A stretch of DNA of 64,000 nucleotides from AC-51 sp963749895 (GCA_963749895.1 CAVVOG010000002.1:106669-170668); one strand, 5' to 3'. Counted from the stretch's first letter, positions 17,196 through 25,524 are shown. Notes: generated by a model not told the origin, from the sequence alone. A program made the numbers and translations.

Positions 17196-17438
17196 ATGTC
17201 GGAGGTGGCCGAGGACCGTGTCCTCGACATGCGGGGGTTCCAGTGCCCCATCCCGGTCGTGAAGACGAACCTCGCGATCAAGGAGATGGCCGACGGCGAG
17301 GTCTTGAAGGTGCTCGCCACCGACAAGGGGGCGCTGTCGGACTTCCCCGCGTGGGCGGAGGACACCGGCAACACGCTCGTGTCGTCCGGCGAGGAAGGCG
17401 ACGCGCTCGTCTTCTTCATCCGCAAGGGCGAGGACTGA
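17196..17438 (+). CDS. tusA: TusA-type sulfur carrier
   Basis: 80 residues, the normal TusA/SirA length. LDMRGFQCPIPVVKTNLAIKEM contains the diagnostic CPxP motif with Cys17, the persulfide-bearing residue; the rest forms the two-layer fold (GEVLKVLATDKGALSDFPAWAEDTGNTLV, ALVFFIRK). TusA passes sulfane sulfur between sulfurtransferases and, in sulfur oxidisers, feeds cytoplasmic oxidation. ATG at 17196 follows GAAGGGGGA. It lies 16 nt after dsrE2 and 9 nt before the sulP gene, in one apparent operon with the Mo enzyme. Confidence 0.93.
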   Translation: MSEVAEDRVLDMRGFQCPIPVVKTNLAIKEMADGEVLKVLATDKGALSDFPAWAEDTGNTLVSSGEEGDALVFFIRKGED

Positions 17439-17447
17439 CCCACCGGG

Positions 17448-19007
17448 ATGCGGCGACCGGGGCTGTCCCGACCGACGAGGGGTGATCTCCTCGCCGGGGT
17501 CACGGTAGCGCTGCTCCTCGTCCCCCAGTCGCTCGGTCTCGCGACGATCGCGGGGCTGCCGCCCGAGCAAGGCGTCTACGCCGCCGCCCTCGCGCCACTC
17601 GTGACGGCGTTCACATCGTCCTCGCCGTACCTCCAGGCGGGCCCCACGGCCATGACGTCGCTCCTGACGCTCGGGGCGCTGACCGCGATCGCGACGCCGT
17701 TCACACCGGACTACGTGAAGCTCGCCGCGCTGCTCGCCTTGATCGTGGGGGTCGTGAGGATCCTGGTCGGCGCGCTCCGCGGCGGGACCGTCGCGTACCT
17801 GATGTCGCAGCCCGTGGTCGCGGGATTCACCGCCGCCGCGGGCCTACTGATCGTCGCCTCGCAGGTCCCCCCGATGCTGGGGGTGAGCGGGGACCCGAGC
17901 TCGCCGATCCGATCCGCCGTGGAGGCCATCCTCGACCCGGCCGCGTGGGAGATGGCCGCGCTCGCGATGTCGGCGATCGCATTGGTGGTGATCATCGGTG
18001 GCCGGCAGATCCATCCGCTGTTCCCCGGCGTCCTGCTCGTGACGATCGGCGCCATCGTCGCGAGCGAGTTCCTCGGCTACACCGGTGCCACCATCGGCGA
18101 CATCCCGTCCGGGTTCCCTCCGCTATCCGTGTCGCTGCCGTGGGGTTCGGTCGGAAGCCTGCTGGTCCCCGGAGCGGTGATCGCGCTCGTGGGGTTCGCC
18201 GAGCCGGCGGCGATCGCCCGCCACTACGCGACCACCGAGCGCGGGCTCTGGGACCCGAACCGGGAGTTCGTCAGCCAAGGGCTCGCGAACATCGCGACCG
18301 GGATCGGCGGCGCGTACCCGGTGGGCGGCTCGTTCTCCCGGAGCGCGCTGAACAAGCTGGCCGGCGCCGAGACCCGCTGGAGCAGCGTGGTCGTCACGCT
18401 GGCAGTCCTGGCGGTCCTGCCCTTCATGGGTCTGCTGGCGCCGCTGCCCACGGCCGTGCTCGCGGCGACCGTCGTGGCGGCCGTGCTCGCGCTTCTCGAC
18501 CCCCGACCATTACGGGAGTTCTTCCGACTGGGCAGGGTGCAGTTCCTCGTCGGCCTGAGCACCTTCGCGGCGACGCTCGCGACGGCACCGCACGTCGAAC
18601 GCGGGGTGATCGTCGGGATCGTCCTGGCCGTCGTCGCCCACCTCTGGCGCGAGATCCGACTGAACGTCCAGACCCGGATCGACGGGCACACCCTGCACGT
18701 GCATCCCCGGGGTGTCCTGTACTACGCCTCGGCACCCAGCCTGGAGGACACGGTGGGACGTCTCCTCCACGAGCACCAGGACGCGACCGAGCTGGTCGTG
18801 CACCTCGACGGGCTCGGACGCGTGGACGTGACGGGAGCGCTCGCCTTGCGCGATCTGCTCGCCGACGCCGTCGAAGCCGGTCTCGACGTCGAGGTCGTCG
18901 ACGTCCCGCTCCAGGCCGCCAAGGTGATCGAGCGCACGTTGGTCGGGACCGCGCCGGTGTCGTTCCTCGGTCGAACGACCGACGGAAGCGGAGGGTCTTC
19001 CGTCTAG
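17448..19007 (+). CDS. SulP-family anion transporter with STAS domain
   Basis: 519 residues. SulP core with the helix-1 to helix-3 signature (DLLAGVTVALLLVPQSLGLATIAGLPPEQGVYAA) and the GGAYPVGGSFSRSALN motif near residue 290; 10-14 helices to about residue 400, then a C-terminal STAS domain (425-505, VVHLDGLGRVDVTGALALRDLL). SulP proteins carry sulfate, bicarbonate and other oxyanions. Sitting directly behind the Mo oxidoreductase, dsrE2 and tusA, it most likely moves sulfate or sulfite, probably exporting the oxidation product, though import cannot be excluded. Its TAG stop overlaps that of the convergent PDO-rhodanese gene in a CTAG. Confidence 0.9.
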   Translation: MRRPGLSRPTRGDLLAGVTVALLLVPQSLGLATIAGLPPEQGVYAAALAPLVTAFTSSSPYLQAGPTAMTSLLTLGALTAIATPFTPDYVKLAALLALIVGVVRILVGALRGGTVAYLMSQPVVAGFTAAAGLLIVASQVPPMLGVSGDPSSPIRSAVEAILDPAAWEMAALAMSAIALVVIIGGRQIHPLFPGVLLVTIGAIVASEFLGYTGATIGDIPSGFPPLSVSLPWGSVGSLLVPGAVIALVGFAEPAAIARHYATTERGLWDPNREFVSQGLANIATGIGGAYPVGGSFSRSALNKLAGAETRWSSVVVTLAVLAVLPFMGLLAPLPTAVLAATVVAAVLALLDPRPLREFFRLGRVQFLVGLSTFAATLATAPHVERGVIVGIVLAVVAHLWREIRLNVQTRIDGHTLHVHPRGVLYYASAPSLEDTVGRLLHEHQDATELVVHLDGLGRVDVTGALALRDLLADAVEAGLDVEVVDVPLQAAKVIERTLVGTAPVSFLGRTTDGSGGSSV

Positions 19008-20410
19008 GCCGGTGCGTCCGCAGCCGAGTAGGTCGACACGAAGTCGAGCAATCCCAAGATCCCGCTTCGCGCCACCAGCCGGACGGGGATCCCCTCGCGG
19101 TCCAGCATGCTCGCGGCGATCGAGGCACGGTGCCCGTTCGTGCACAGGGCCCACAGCTCGCGGTCGCGCGGGAGCGAGGCGAGCCGATCGGGGAGATCCC
19201 CGACGAACGCCAGCACGCTGCCCGGCACGACGCCCTCGCTGTTCCACTCTCCCGGCTGCCGCACGTCCAGCACCGTGGGCGGGTCACCCGCCACGATCCG
19301 CTCGCGCAGCTCCTTCGTCGTGGCGATCGGGTAGTAGCGGATGTCGTTGCCCTCGGCACGCCAGGCCTCGACCCCGCCGGCGAGGTAGCCGACGGTTCGG
19401 TCGTAGCCGACGCGGATCAGCTGTGCGACGGCCTCAGGCAGCGACTCGTCGATCGGCTCGGGCAGGACCAGGACGTGCGGCACGTCGAACGCGGTGACCC
19501 AGCCGACGTAGGTGCCGAAGCCGTCGTTCAGCTCCACGTTCAGAGAGCCGGGAAGGTGGGCTTCTGCGAACTCGATCCGATCGCGGGCGTCGATCACGAC
19601 CATCCCGGCCGTGAGCAACCCCGCCGCCTCCGCCGGGGTGAGCGCGGCGACCGACGGGAGGGCGCCGAAGACCTCCGGTCCGCGGCGGTTGAGGGGCGCC
19701 ATGTGCGGGTAGTACCGCGGGTACTCCATCAGTCCGGTCAGCTGCTGGCGCGCGAACGAGCCCTCGTCGGGTGCCAGGAGCGCCCCGTTGTGCCCGCGCT
19801 CGAGCTCGATCGTCGACATCCGGTCGGCGTTCGGCAGGGTCGAGACGCAGAAGCTCCCCGCGCCGTGCGTCGGCATCAGCTGCACGTGGCCCGGGAGCGA
19901 CCGGAAACGCTGGACGGTCTCGAACTGCAGGCGCGTCAGCTCGTCGACATGCGCAGGCCCGAGCAGATCCGTCCGGCCGGCGCTGCCGACCAGCAGGCTC
20001 CCGCCGGAGAACACAGCCTCGGGCGTGTCGGGATCGGCCCCGTGCACCGCCCACGACAGGTGTTCGAAGGTGTGCCCCGGCGTCGCCCACGCCCGGAACG
20101 TGAGGTCACCGATCGGCACCTCCTCGCCCTCGTCGGCGGGACGGTGGTCGAACGCGTACTCCCCCTTCGCCGGGGCGACGATCTCGGCACCGGTCGCCTC
20201 GGCGATCTCACGGGCTCCGGAGATGTAGTCGTTGTGAACGTGCGTCTCGAGGACGGCACGGATCCGCACACCCTTGGCCACAGCCGCCTCGACGAACCGC
20301 CATGCGTCTCGCTGAGGGTCGACCACCACCGCGTCGTCGCCCGACGACACGAGGAAGGAGCTGTCGCCCAGTCCCAACGTCACGAAGACCTCGACGTCCA
20401 TCCGGTTCAC
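19004..20410 (-). CDS. Persulfide dioxygenase-like MBL protein fused to two rhodanese domains
   Basis: 468 residues. Residues 5-245 are a metallo-beta-lactamase fold of the ETHE1/CstB group: ETHVHNDYISGA (His57, His59, Asp61), WATPGHTFEHLSW and MPTHGAGSFC, the mononuclear iron site that oxidises thiol persulfides to sulfite. Residues 255-350 form a rhodanese domain without catalytic Cys and 365-460 a second with CTNGHR (Cys423), the active sulfurtransferase loop. Such fusions turn persulfide into sulfite and thiosulfate. GTG at 20410 (or ATG 20401) is 7 nt behind the CstR-like gene, so both are transcribed from the palindromic operator at 20718, as in the cst operon of Staphylococcus. Confidence 0.9.
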   Translation of the reverse strand: MNRMDVEVFVTLGLGDSSFLVSSGDDAVVVDPQRDAWRFVEAAVAKGVRIRAVLETHVHNDYISGAREIAEATGAEIVAPAKGEYAFDHRPADEGEEVPIGDLTFRAWATPGHTFEHLSWAVHGADPDTPEAVFSGGSLLVGSAGRTDLLGPAHVDELTRLQFETVQRFRSLPGHVQLMPTHGAGSFCVSTLPNADRMSTIELERGHNGALLAPDEGSFARQQLTGLMEYPRYYPHMAPLNRRGPEVFGALPSVAALTPAEAAGLLTAGMVVIDARDRIEFAEAHLPGSLNVELNDGFGTYVGWVTAFDVPHVLVLPEPIDESLPEAVAQLIRVGYDRTVGYLAGGVEAWRAEGNDIRYYPIATTKELRERIVAGDPPTVLDVRQPGEWNSEGVVPGSVLAFVGDLPDRLASLPRDRELWALCTNGHRASIAASMLDREGIPVRLVARSGILGLLDFVSTYSAADAPA

Positions 20411-20417
20411 CCCCGTC

Positions 20418-20693
20418 TCACCCGATGCTGAGGAACATCCGCTCGAGCTCGTCCGCGTCGATCCCCGCCGCCGCGTCGCCCTCGGTCACGCACCGTTTCA
20501 GGCCGCTGGCCACCAGACGGAACCCCACCTTCTCGAGCGCATGGCTGGCGGCCGACACCTGGCGGACGACCTCCCGGCAGTCCCGGCCCTGCTCGATCAT
20601 GCGGATCACCCCCGCCACCTGGCCCTGGACCTTCCGCAGGTTCACGAGCGCTGCGTCCATCGTGCGATCGTCGAGCTCCACGAGCACCCCCAT
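20418..20693 (-). CDS. CsoR-family repressor, CstR-like persulfide sensor
   Basis: 91 residues, all-helical DUF156 fold: NLRKVQGQVAGVIRMIEQGRDCREVVRQVSAASHALEKVGFRLV. Copper-sensing CsoR uses Cys-His-Cys; here Cys39 and Cys68 are kept, 29 residues apart, but the His four residues before the second Cys is Gly64. Loss of that His with both Cys retained is the pattern of CstR, which senses persulfides by forming Cys-Cys polysulfide links. The neighbour is a persulfide dioxygenase-rhodanese gene 7 nt downstream, which fits. A perfect G/C-rich palindrome 25 nt upstream is the expected operator. ATG at 20693. Confidence 0.85.
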   Translation of the reverse strand: MGVLVELDDRTMDAALVNLRKVQGQVAGVIRMIEQGRDCREVVRQVSAASHALEKVGFRLVASGLKRCVTEGDAAAGIDADELERMFLSIG

Positions 20694-20717
20694 CGCGTCG
20701 GGTATCGCGGGACCATA

Positions 20718-20733
20718 CCCCTACCGGTAGGGG
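20718..20733. promoter_or_regulatory. Palindromic operator of the CsoR/CstR-like repressor
   Basis: CCCCTACCGGTAGGGG is a perfect 16-bp palindrome of the G-tract/inverted-repeat type bound by CsoR-family tetramers. On the minus strand it lies directly upstream of a TATGGT -10-like box (20717-20712), so bound repressor would block transcription of the repressor and the dioxygenase-rhodanese gene. Confidence 0.75.
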
Positions 20734-20802
20734 AAGGCGAATCGACCGGACGGGCGATGGGGCGTACGCTGGGGTCAGGCGCACCCAGGAGGGATGGTGG
20801 TC

Positions 20803-20997
20803 GTGAAGCCGACCGACGGACGTCACGCGTTCCTCGACCCGGGGCCCCACCTCGAGTCACAGACGATGGCCCTGCCCGTGCACGCACGGACCGGACACCT
20901 GCCGACGAGGGTTCACCTGCGGCGGGGGTTCCGGTTACGCGGCAGGCTCGTACGGTTCGCGTCGCATCGCCGCAAGAGCTCGGCCGGCTACGGCTGA
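20803..20997 (+). CDS. Small basic protein, hypothetical
   Basis: 64 residues from GTG 20803 (ATG at 20794 is in frame but touches the AGGAGG site, so GTG is preferred). Arg- and His-rich with no Cys; the tail LRRGFRLRGRLVRFASHRRKSSAG is strongly basic. A TACGCT box lies about 25 nt upstream of the ribosome binding site. It sits between the CstR-like operator and the polymerase gene. No family recognised; coding status rests on the promoter and ribosome binding site only. Confidence 0.35.
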   Translation: MKPTDGRHAFLDPGPHLESQTMALPVHARTGHLPTRVHLRRGFRLRGRLVRFASHRRKSSAGYG

Positions 20998-21019
20998 GCC
21001 CTGAGCACCGTCGCTGCCC

Positions 21020-21025
21020 TATCGT
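21020..21025 (+). promoter_or_regulatory. -10 box of leaderless polymerase gene
   Basis: TATCGT, 6 nt before ATG 21032, with no ribosome binding site. Confidence 0.5.
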
Positions 21026-21031
21026 GGGCGG

Positions 21032-22288
21032 ATGCCGCCGAAGAAGGAGATCCTCGACGTCGCGGGCCGTGAAGTCACGGTCTCGAACCCGGACAAGGTC
21101 TTCTTCCCGTCGCTCGGACTGACGAAGCTCGATCTCGTCCGCTACTACCTGGCGGTCGCCGACGGGGCGCTCCGCGGGGTGGGCGGTCGCCCGATGGCCC
21201 TGAAGCGCTACGTGAACGGGGCCGACGGTGACTTCTTCTTCCAGAAACGCGCGCCGTCGTCCCGTCCCGGCTGGATCGAGGTGGTCGAGCTGGCGTTCCC
21301 CTCGGGCCGGACGGCCCACGAGATCGTCGTGCGCGACGCCGCCCAGCTGGCCTGGATCGTGAACCTCGGGTGCATCGATCTGAACCCACACCCGGTCCGG
21401 GCCGGCGACCTCGAGCACCCGGACGAGCTCCGCGTCGACCTCGATCCCGTCCCCGGAGTGGCGTGGACGCAGATCGTGGAGGTGGCGCTGGTCGTGCGCG
21501 AGGTCCTCGCCGAGCAGGGCCTGACGGGCTGGCCCAAGACGTCCGGCTCGCGTGGGATCCACGTGTACGCGCGGATCGAGCAGCACTGGCCGTTCGGCGA
21601 GGTCCGACGCGCCGCGGTCGCCCTCGCGCGCGAGGTGGAGCGGCGGGCGCCCGACCTGGCGACCAGCGCCTGGTGGAAGGAGGAGCGCCACGGCGTCTTC
21701 ATCGACTACAACCAGAACGCGAAGGACCGCACCGTCGCCTCTGCCTACTCGGTGCGCCCGACCCCCGATGCCCGTGTCTCGGCGCCGATCACCTGGGACG
21801 AGGTCCCGGGGTCGGACCCGGCGGAGTTCACGCTCACGACCGTGCCCGGACGGTTCGCCGAGATCGGTGACCCGTGGTCGGGGATCGACGACGCGGTGGG
21901 CTCGCTCGACGGCCTGCTGGCGCTGGCAGCCGAGCAGGAGGCCGCCGGCGCGAGCGACGCGCCGTGGCCGCCGCACTACGCCAAGACGGCCGACGAGCCA
22001 CCGCGGGTCCAGCCCTCGAAACGCCGACGCGGGGAGATCCCGGTCGTCGAGATCGCCCGAGCGAAGACGAAGGACGAGGCACTCGAAGGCCTCGAGCGCT
22101 GGAAGGCGCGTCACCCCGACGTGGTCACCCACCTTGCGCCCGACGACGTGCTGGTCGACGCGATGCGCGGACGGTTCACGACCTGGACCCGCATCCGCGT
22201 CCGGCTCACGAACGTCCCCGAGGCCGACCGTCCGGGCCAGGAGCCGCTCGAGGTCGACTACGACCCGGCCGTGGAGTGGCAGCGGTGA
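21032..22288 (+). CDS. LigD-type primase-polymerase (NHEJ polymerase domain)
   Basis: 418 residues. Residues 8-290 match the archaeo-eukaryotic primase-like polymerase domain of LigD: VSNPDKVFFPSLGLTKLDLVRYY, the metal-binding pair in ELRVDLDPVPG, SGSRGIHVYARI and VFIDYNQNAKDRTVASAYSVRP. These enzymes add ribo- or deoxynucleotides during double-strand break repair. A C-terminal extension of about 120 residues (AKTKDEALEGLERWKARHPDVV onward) is outside the polymerase core and of unknown function. The gene overlaps the following ATP-dependent ligase by 4 nt (GTGA). No ku gene is in the window. The start is leaderless. Confidence 0.88.
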   Translation: MPPKKEILDVAGREVTVSNPDKVFFPSLGLTKLDLVRYYLAVADGALRGVGGRPMALKRYVNGADGDFFFQKRAPSSRPGWIEVVELAFPSGRTAHEIVVRDAAQLAWIVNLGCIDLNPHPVRAGDLEHPDELRVDLDPVPGVAWTQIVEVALVVREVLAEQGLTGWPKTSGSRGIHVYARIEQHWPFGEVRRAAVALAREVERRAPDLATSAWWKEERHGVFIDYNQNAKDRTVASAYSVRPTPDARVSAPITWDEVPGSDPAEFTLTTVPGRFAEIGDPWSGIDDAVGSLDGLLALAAEQEAAGASDAPWPPHYAKTADEPPRVQPSKRRRGEIPVVEIARAKTKDEALEGLERWKARHPDVVTHLAPDDVLVDAMRGRFTTWTRIRVRLTNVPEADRPGQEPLEVDYDPAVEWQR

Positions 22289-23373
22289 GCGGGTACCGAG
22301 GTCGGCGCACGCGCAAGGGCGAGGGCCCGATGCTCGCGAAGCTCGAGCGCGAGCTGCCGGCCGGTGACGGCTGGTCGTACGAGCCGAAGTGGGACGGGTT
22401 CCGCACGATCGTCACGGTCCGGGACGACGAGATCGGGCTCGCCAGCCGCGACGACCGGCCGATGGTCCGGTTCTTCCCCGAGGTGGTCGAGCTGCTGAAG
22501 GAGCTCCCGACGGGCGACCTCGTGGCCGACGGCGAGCTGATCCTGGTCCGTGACGACGGAGGCTTCGCCTTCGAGGAGCTCCAGCTGCGACTCCACCCTG
22601 CGGAGTCCCGCGTCCGGAAGCTCGCGGCCGAGATCCCCGCCACGCTGGTCCTGTTCGACCTGCTGGCCGACGGCGACGAGGACCTGCGCGGCCGGCCACT
22701 GGCCGAGCGCCGGGAACGGCTGGTGTCGGTCGCGGAGCGGATCGGCGCCGGGCTCGTGCCGGAGGACGCCGCCGGACGCGCGCCCGGACCCGAGGTCCTG
22801 CGCACCCCGTGGACCGAGGATCCCGAGGTCGCCGCCCGGTGGTTCGCCGACGAGGAGGGGCTCGGCCTGGACGGGATCGTCGCGAAGCGCCTGGACCAGC
22901 CGTACCAGCCGGGGATCCGGGGCTGGACGAAGGTGAAGCACCGGCGCACCGCCGACTGCGTGGTCGGCGGCTACCGCGTGGCGAAGGGGGGCGACGGCGT
23001 GGGATCGCTGCTGCTCGGGCTCTACGACGCGGAGGGACACCTCCACTACGTCGGGCACACGTCGTCGTTCAAGGCCGCCGAGCGGCGAGCGATCCGCGAG
23101 GCGCTCGCCCCGCTCGAGGGCGGTGCGGGCTTCGGTGGGATGGCGCGGTCGCCCGGTGGTCAGAGCCGCTGGTCGGGCGGACGCGACACCGACTGGGTGC
23201 CGCTCGACCCCGTCGTGGTCTGCGAGGTGGCGTTCGATCGGATGCAGCAGGGTCGCTTCCGCCATGCCGCGACCTTCGTCCGCTGGCGTGACGACCGGAC
23301 GCCGGCGTCGTGCACGTTCGCGCAGATCGGCGCCGAGCCACCCATGTGGCCCGGCATGGAGGGAGATCGCTGA
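22285..23373 (+). CDS. ATP-dependent DNA ligase (LigC-like)
   Basis: 362 residues. Motif I is EPKWDGFR with the adenylated Lys35; motif III-IV runs ELILVRDDGGFAFEELQ and EGLGLDGIVAKRL; motif V is GWTKVKHR. An OB-fold region follows (DCVVGGYRV to FRHAATFVRWRDD). This is the compact ligase type of bacterial NHEJ and base repair (LigC) rather than NAD-dependent LigA. Coupled by GTGA overlap to the polymerase gene, so the two act as a split LigD without a nuclease (3' phosphoesterase) domain. A VOC gene follows with stop and start sharing one base (TGATG). Confidence 0.9.
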   Translation: MSGYRGRRTRKGEGPMLAKLERELPAGDGWSYEPKWDGFRTIVTVRDDEIGLASRDDRPMVRFFPEVVELLKELPTGDLVADGELILVRDDGGFAFEELQLRLHPAESRVRKLAAEIPATLVLFDLLADGDEDLRGRPLAERRERLVSVAERIGAGLVPEDAAGRAPGPEVLRTPWTEDPEVAARWFADEEGLGLDGIVAKRLDQPYQPGIRGWTKVKHRRTADCVVGGYRVAKGGDGVGSLLLGLYDAEGHLHYVGHTSSFKAAERRAIREALAPLEGGAGFGGMARSPGGQSRWSGGRDTDWVPLDPVVVCEVAFDRMQQGRFRHAATFVRWRDDRTPASCTFAQIGAEPPMWPGMEGDR

Positions 23374-23846
23374 TGCAGCAGGTCCACCCGTTCCTGTGGT
23401 TCGACGGCCGGGCCGAGGAGGCGGCGACGTTCTACGTGTCGCTGTTCGACGACGCCGAGATCACCGACGTGCAGCGGAACCCGCAGGGCGCGCCGGGATC
23501 GCCCGGCGAGGTGATGACGGTCGGCTTCCGGCTCGCGGACCAGCGGTTCACGGCGCTGAACGGCGGCCCCCAGTACTCCTTCACGCCCGCGGTGTCGTTC
23601 TTCGTCCGGTGCGACGACCAGGCCGAGGTGGACCGGCTGTGGGACGCGCTGACCGACGGCGGCCAGGAACAGCCCTGCGGGTGGCTCGTGGACCGCTTCG
23701 GCCTGTCCTGGCAGGTCGTTCCGGCGCGACTGATGGAGCTGCTGGGCGATCCGGACCCCGAGCGGGCGCAGCGCGCGATGCAGGCGATGCTCAAGATGCG
23801 CAAGATCGACGTCGCCGCGCTGGAGTCGGCGGCCGACGGCCGGTGA
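23373..23846 (+). CDS. VOC-fold protein (PhnB/3-demethylubiquinone methyltransferase-like)
   Basis: 157 residues. MQQVHPFLWFDGRAEEAATFYVSLFDDAEIT opens the family; MTVGFRLADQRFTALNGGP and the GWLVDRFGLSWQVVPARLMELLGDPDPERAQRAMQAMLKMRKIDVAALE end are characteristic of the PF06983 subgroup, with two beta-alpha-beta-beta-beta units and no known reaction. It overlaps the ligase stop by one base, so it is co-translated, but a role in repair is not obvious; these small proteins are commonly scattered in actinobacterial operons. Confidence 0.85.
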   Translation: MQQVHPFLWFDGRAEEAATFYVSLFDDAEITDVQRNPQGAPGSPGEVMTVGFRLADQRFTALNGGPQYSFTPAVSFFVRCDDQAEVDRLWDALTDGGQEQPCGWLVDRFGLSWQVVPARLMELLGDPDPERAQRAMQAMLKMRKIDVAALESAADGR

Positions 23847-23892
23847 GGAGCCGTCCTACGATGGAGCCATCACCGACCCGGGAGGGACCGCG

Positions 23893-24249
23893 ATGACGGA
23901 CGACGCGAAGCAGGCATGGACCGACGTCGGGGAGAAGTTCGCCTCGCTGGGGCGCCGGGTGGCGCAGCGCTACAAGGAGTCCGAGACCCCAGAGCGGACC
24001 GAGGAAGAGCGTGAGCGTGAGCTCGAGCGGGCCGCGAAGGAACTGGTCGACGAGCTGGGGCGCGGGGTCTCGGCGTTCGCCGACACGGTGCGCGACCAGG
24101 AGGCGAAGGAAGAGCTGATCAGCGCCTTCAAGGTGATGGGCGACGCGATCACCGCGACGTTCGAGGAGGTCCGCGACGGCCTGCGCTCGAGCAAGGGCTC
24201 CCCGGAGCCACCGGAGCGGCCCGAGCCACCGAGCTCACCGGACGCCTGA
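23893..24249 (+). CDS. Charged coiled-coil protein, hypothetical
   Basis: 118 residues, rich in Glu, Arg and Lys. TPERTEEERERELERAAKELVDELGRGVSAFADTVRDQ predicts a long amphipathic helix and the tail is Pro/Ser-rich (EPPERPEPPSSPDA). No signal peptide or membrane segment. ATG at 23893 follows CCCGGGAGGGACC; a TACGAT box lies about 35 nt upstream. I recognise no family with confidence; similar short helical proteins are common in actinobacteria and unassigned. Confidence 0.65.
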   Translation: MTDDAKQAWTDVGEKFASLGRRVAQRYKESETPERTEEERERELERAAKELVDELGRGVSAFADTVRDQEAKEELISAFKVMGDAITATFEEVRDGLRSSKGSPEPPERPEPPSSPDA

Positions 24250-24287
24250 GGCGGCGCGACGTCCCCGTCCACGGTGAGGCTCTCTCC

Positions 24288-25427
24288 GTGACGATGACGC
24301 CGCGCGAGCGCGTGCTGGCAACGCTCCGGCACGAGGAACCGGACCGGGTACCGATCGTCCTGGGCGTCAGCAACGCGACCGGCATCAAGATGGGCCCGGT
24401 CCGGGAGCTCAAGCGTCGGCTCGGGATCGACACGCCGGAACGCTGGCTGTACCGCTGGCCGGAGCTGGGGACCGCCGAACTCGACGAGATCCTCCTCGAG
24501 CGCCTGGGCACCGACGTCCGAGGCGTGCTCGACGTCGAGCCGGCCTGGGTGCTCGAGCGCAACGCGACCAGGCCGCCGCACTCCGACTACGTCAACTCGT
24601 GGGGGTCGGGCGCCGTCGAGGTCGGACCCGAGGACTGGTTCCCCGCGGTCTGTCCGATGGCCGACGCCACGACGATCGCCGAGATCGAGGACTACCCCTG
24701 GCCCGACATGGACGACCCGACCCGCGTGGCCCACGTCGCGGACGAGGCCGCGGCGCTCGCCGCCGAGGGCCGCTACGCGATCATGGCGACGCCGTGGCTC
24801 CTGTTCCCGCTCGAGAGGGCGTTCGCGATGCAGGGCATGGACGTGTTCCTCGCGAACCTCGTGTTCCATCCCGAGTTCTGCGAGGCCCTGCTGTGGAAGA
24901 TCGAGAGCCTCTGCAAGACCCTGATGGGGCACTGCCTGGAGGCGCTCGGGCCCAACGTCGACATCATCAAGATCGGCGACGACCTGGGGACGCAGGACAG
25001 CCTGCTGATGTCACCGGATATGTACCGGCAGGTGCTGAAGCCCGTCCACGCCGACTACATCGCGTTCATCCGCGAACGCACCGATGCGAAGGTCTTCTTC
25101 CACACCGATGGCGACGTGTTCCCCCTGATCGACGACTTCATCGAGATGGGCGTCGACATCCTCAACCCGATCCAGACCTCCGCCGGGAAGATGGCGGACC
25201 TGCCGGAGCTCAAGGCGCGCTGGGGTGACCGGCTCGTGTTCTGCGGCGCGATCGATACCCAACGGATACTGCCGCGCGGCACGCCGCAGGAGGTCCGCGA
25301 CGAGGTCCGTCGGGTGATCGACGTCCTCGCCCCCGGGGGCGGCTACATGGTCAGCTCGGTGCACTCGGTGATGAACGACGTCCCCGCCGAGAACATCCTG
25401 GCGATGGTCGACGCCGTGATGGAGTGA
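24288..25427 (+). CDS. Uroporphyrinogen decarboxylase-family protein (MtaA/corrinoid methyltransferase-like)
   Basis: 379 residues, TIM-barrel of the UroD superfamily: TPRERVLATLRHEEPDRVPI at the N terminus, DIIKIGDDLGTQDSLLMSPDMYRQVLKP in the middle, VFFHTDGDVFPLIDDFIEMGVDILNPIQ with the metal-binding His, and LVFCGAIDTQRILPRGTPQEVRDEVRR. The conserved His and Cys fit the zinc-dependent MtaA/methylcobamide methyltransferase branch rather than haem-biosynthetic HemE. Likely role: methyl transfer between a corrinoid protein and a thiol or pterin, possibly with the MttB-like genes at 47-50 kb; the partner is not adjacent. GTG at 24288 or ATG two codons later. Confidence 0.8.
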   Translation: MTMTPRERVLATLRHEEPDRVPIVLGVSNATGIKMGPVRELKRRLGIDTPERWLYRWPELGTAELDEILLERLGTDVRGVLDVEPAWVLERNATRPPHSDYVNSWGSGAVEVGPEDWFPAVCPMADATTIAEIEDYPWPDMDDPTRVAHVADEAAALAAEGRYAIMATPWLLFPLERAFAMQGMDVFLANLVFHPEFCEALLWKIESLCKTLMGHCLEALGPNVDIIKIGDDLGTQDSLLMSPDMYRQVLKPVHADYIAFIRERTDAKVFFHTDGDVFPLIDDFIEMGVDILNPIQTSAGKMADLPELKARWGDRLVFCGAIDTQRILPRGTPQEVRDEVRRVIDVLAPGGGYMVSSVHSVMNDVPAENILAMVDAVME

Positions 25428-25433
25428 CGGGAC

Positions 25434-25462
25434 TTGACACCCGTGGGGGGGACGGGAACCCT
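25434..25462 (+). promoter_or_regulatory. Possible promoter of the MerB-like gene
   Basis: A perfect TTGACA (25434-25439), then 17 nt, then AACCCT (25457-25462), a weak -10. It starts 6 nt after the stop of the UroD-family gene and lies 62 nt upstream of the chosen ATG. Confidence 0.4.
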
Positions 25463-25524
25463 TCGCGGGTCCGCACCGACGCAGGGGGAGCCGTGTGTCG
25501 TTCGCCGAAGGAGGACGCCGCGAC

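Noticed and set aside
19004..19007. CTAG overlap of convergent stop codons as a regulatory site (also at 63308-63311)
   Set aside because: TAG stops in opposite orientation necessarily create CTAG when adjacent; no further structure.
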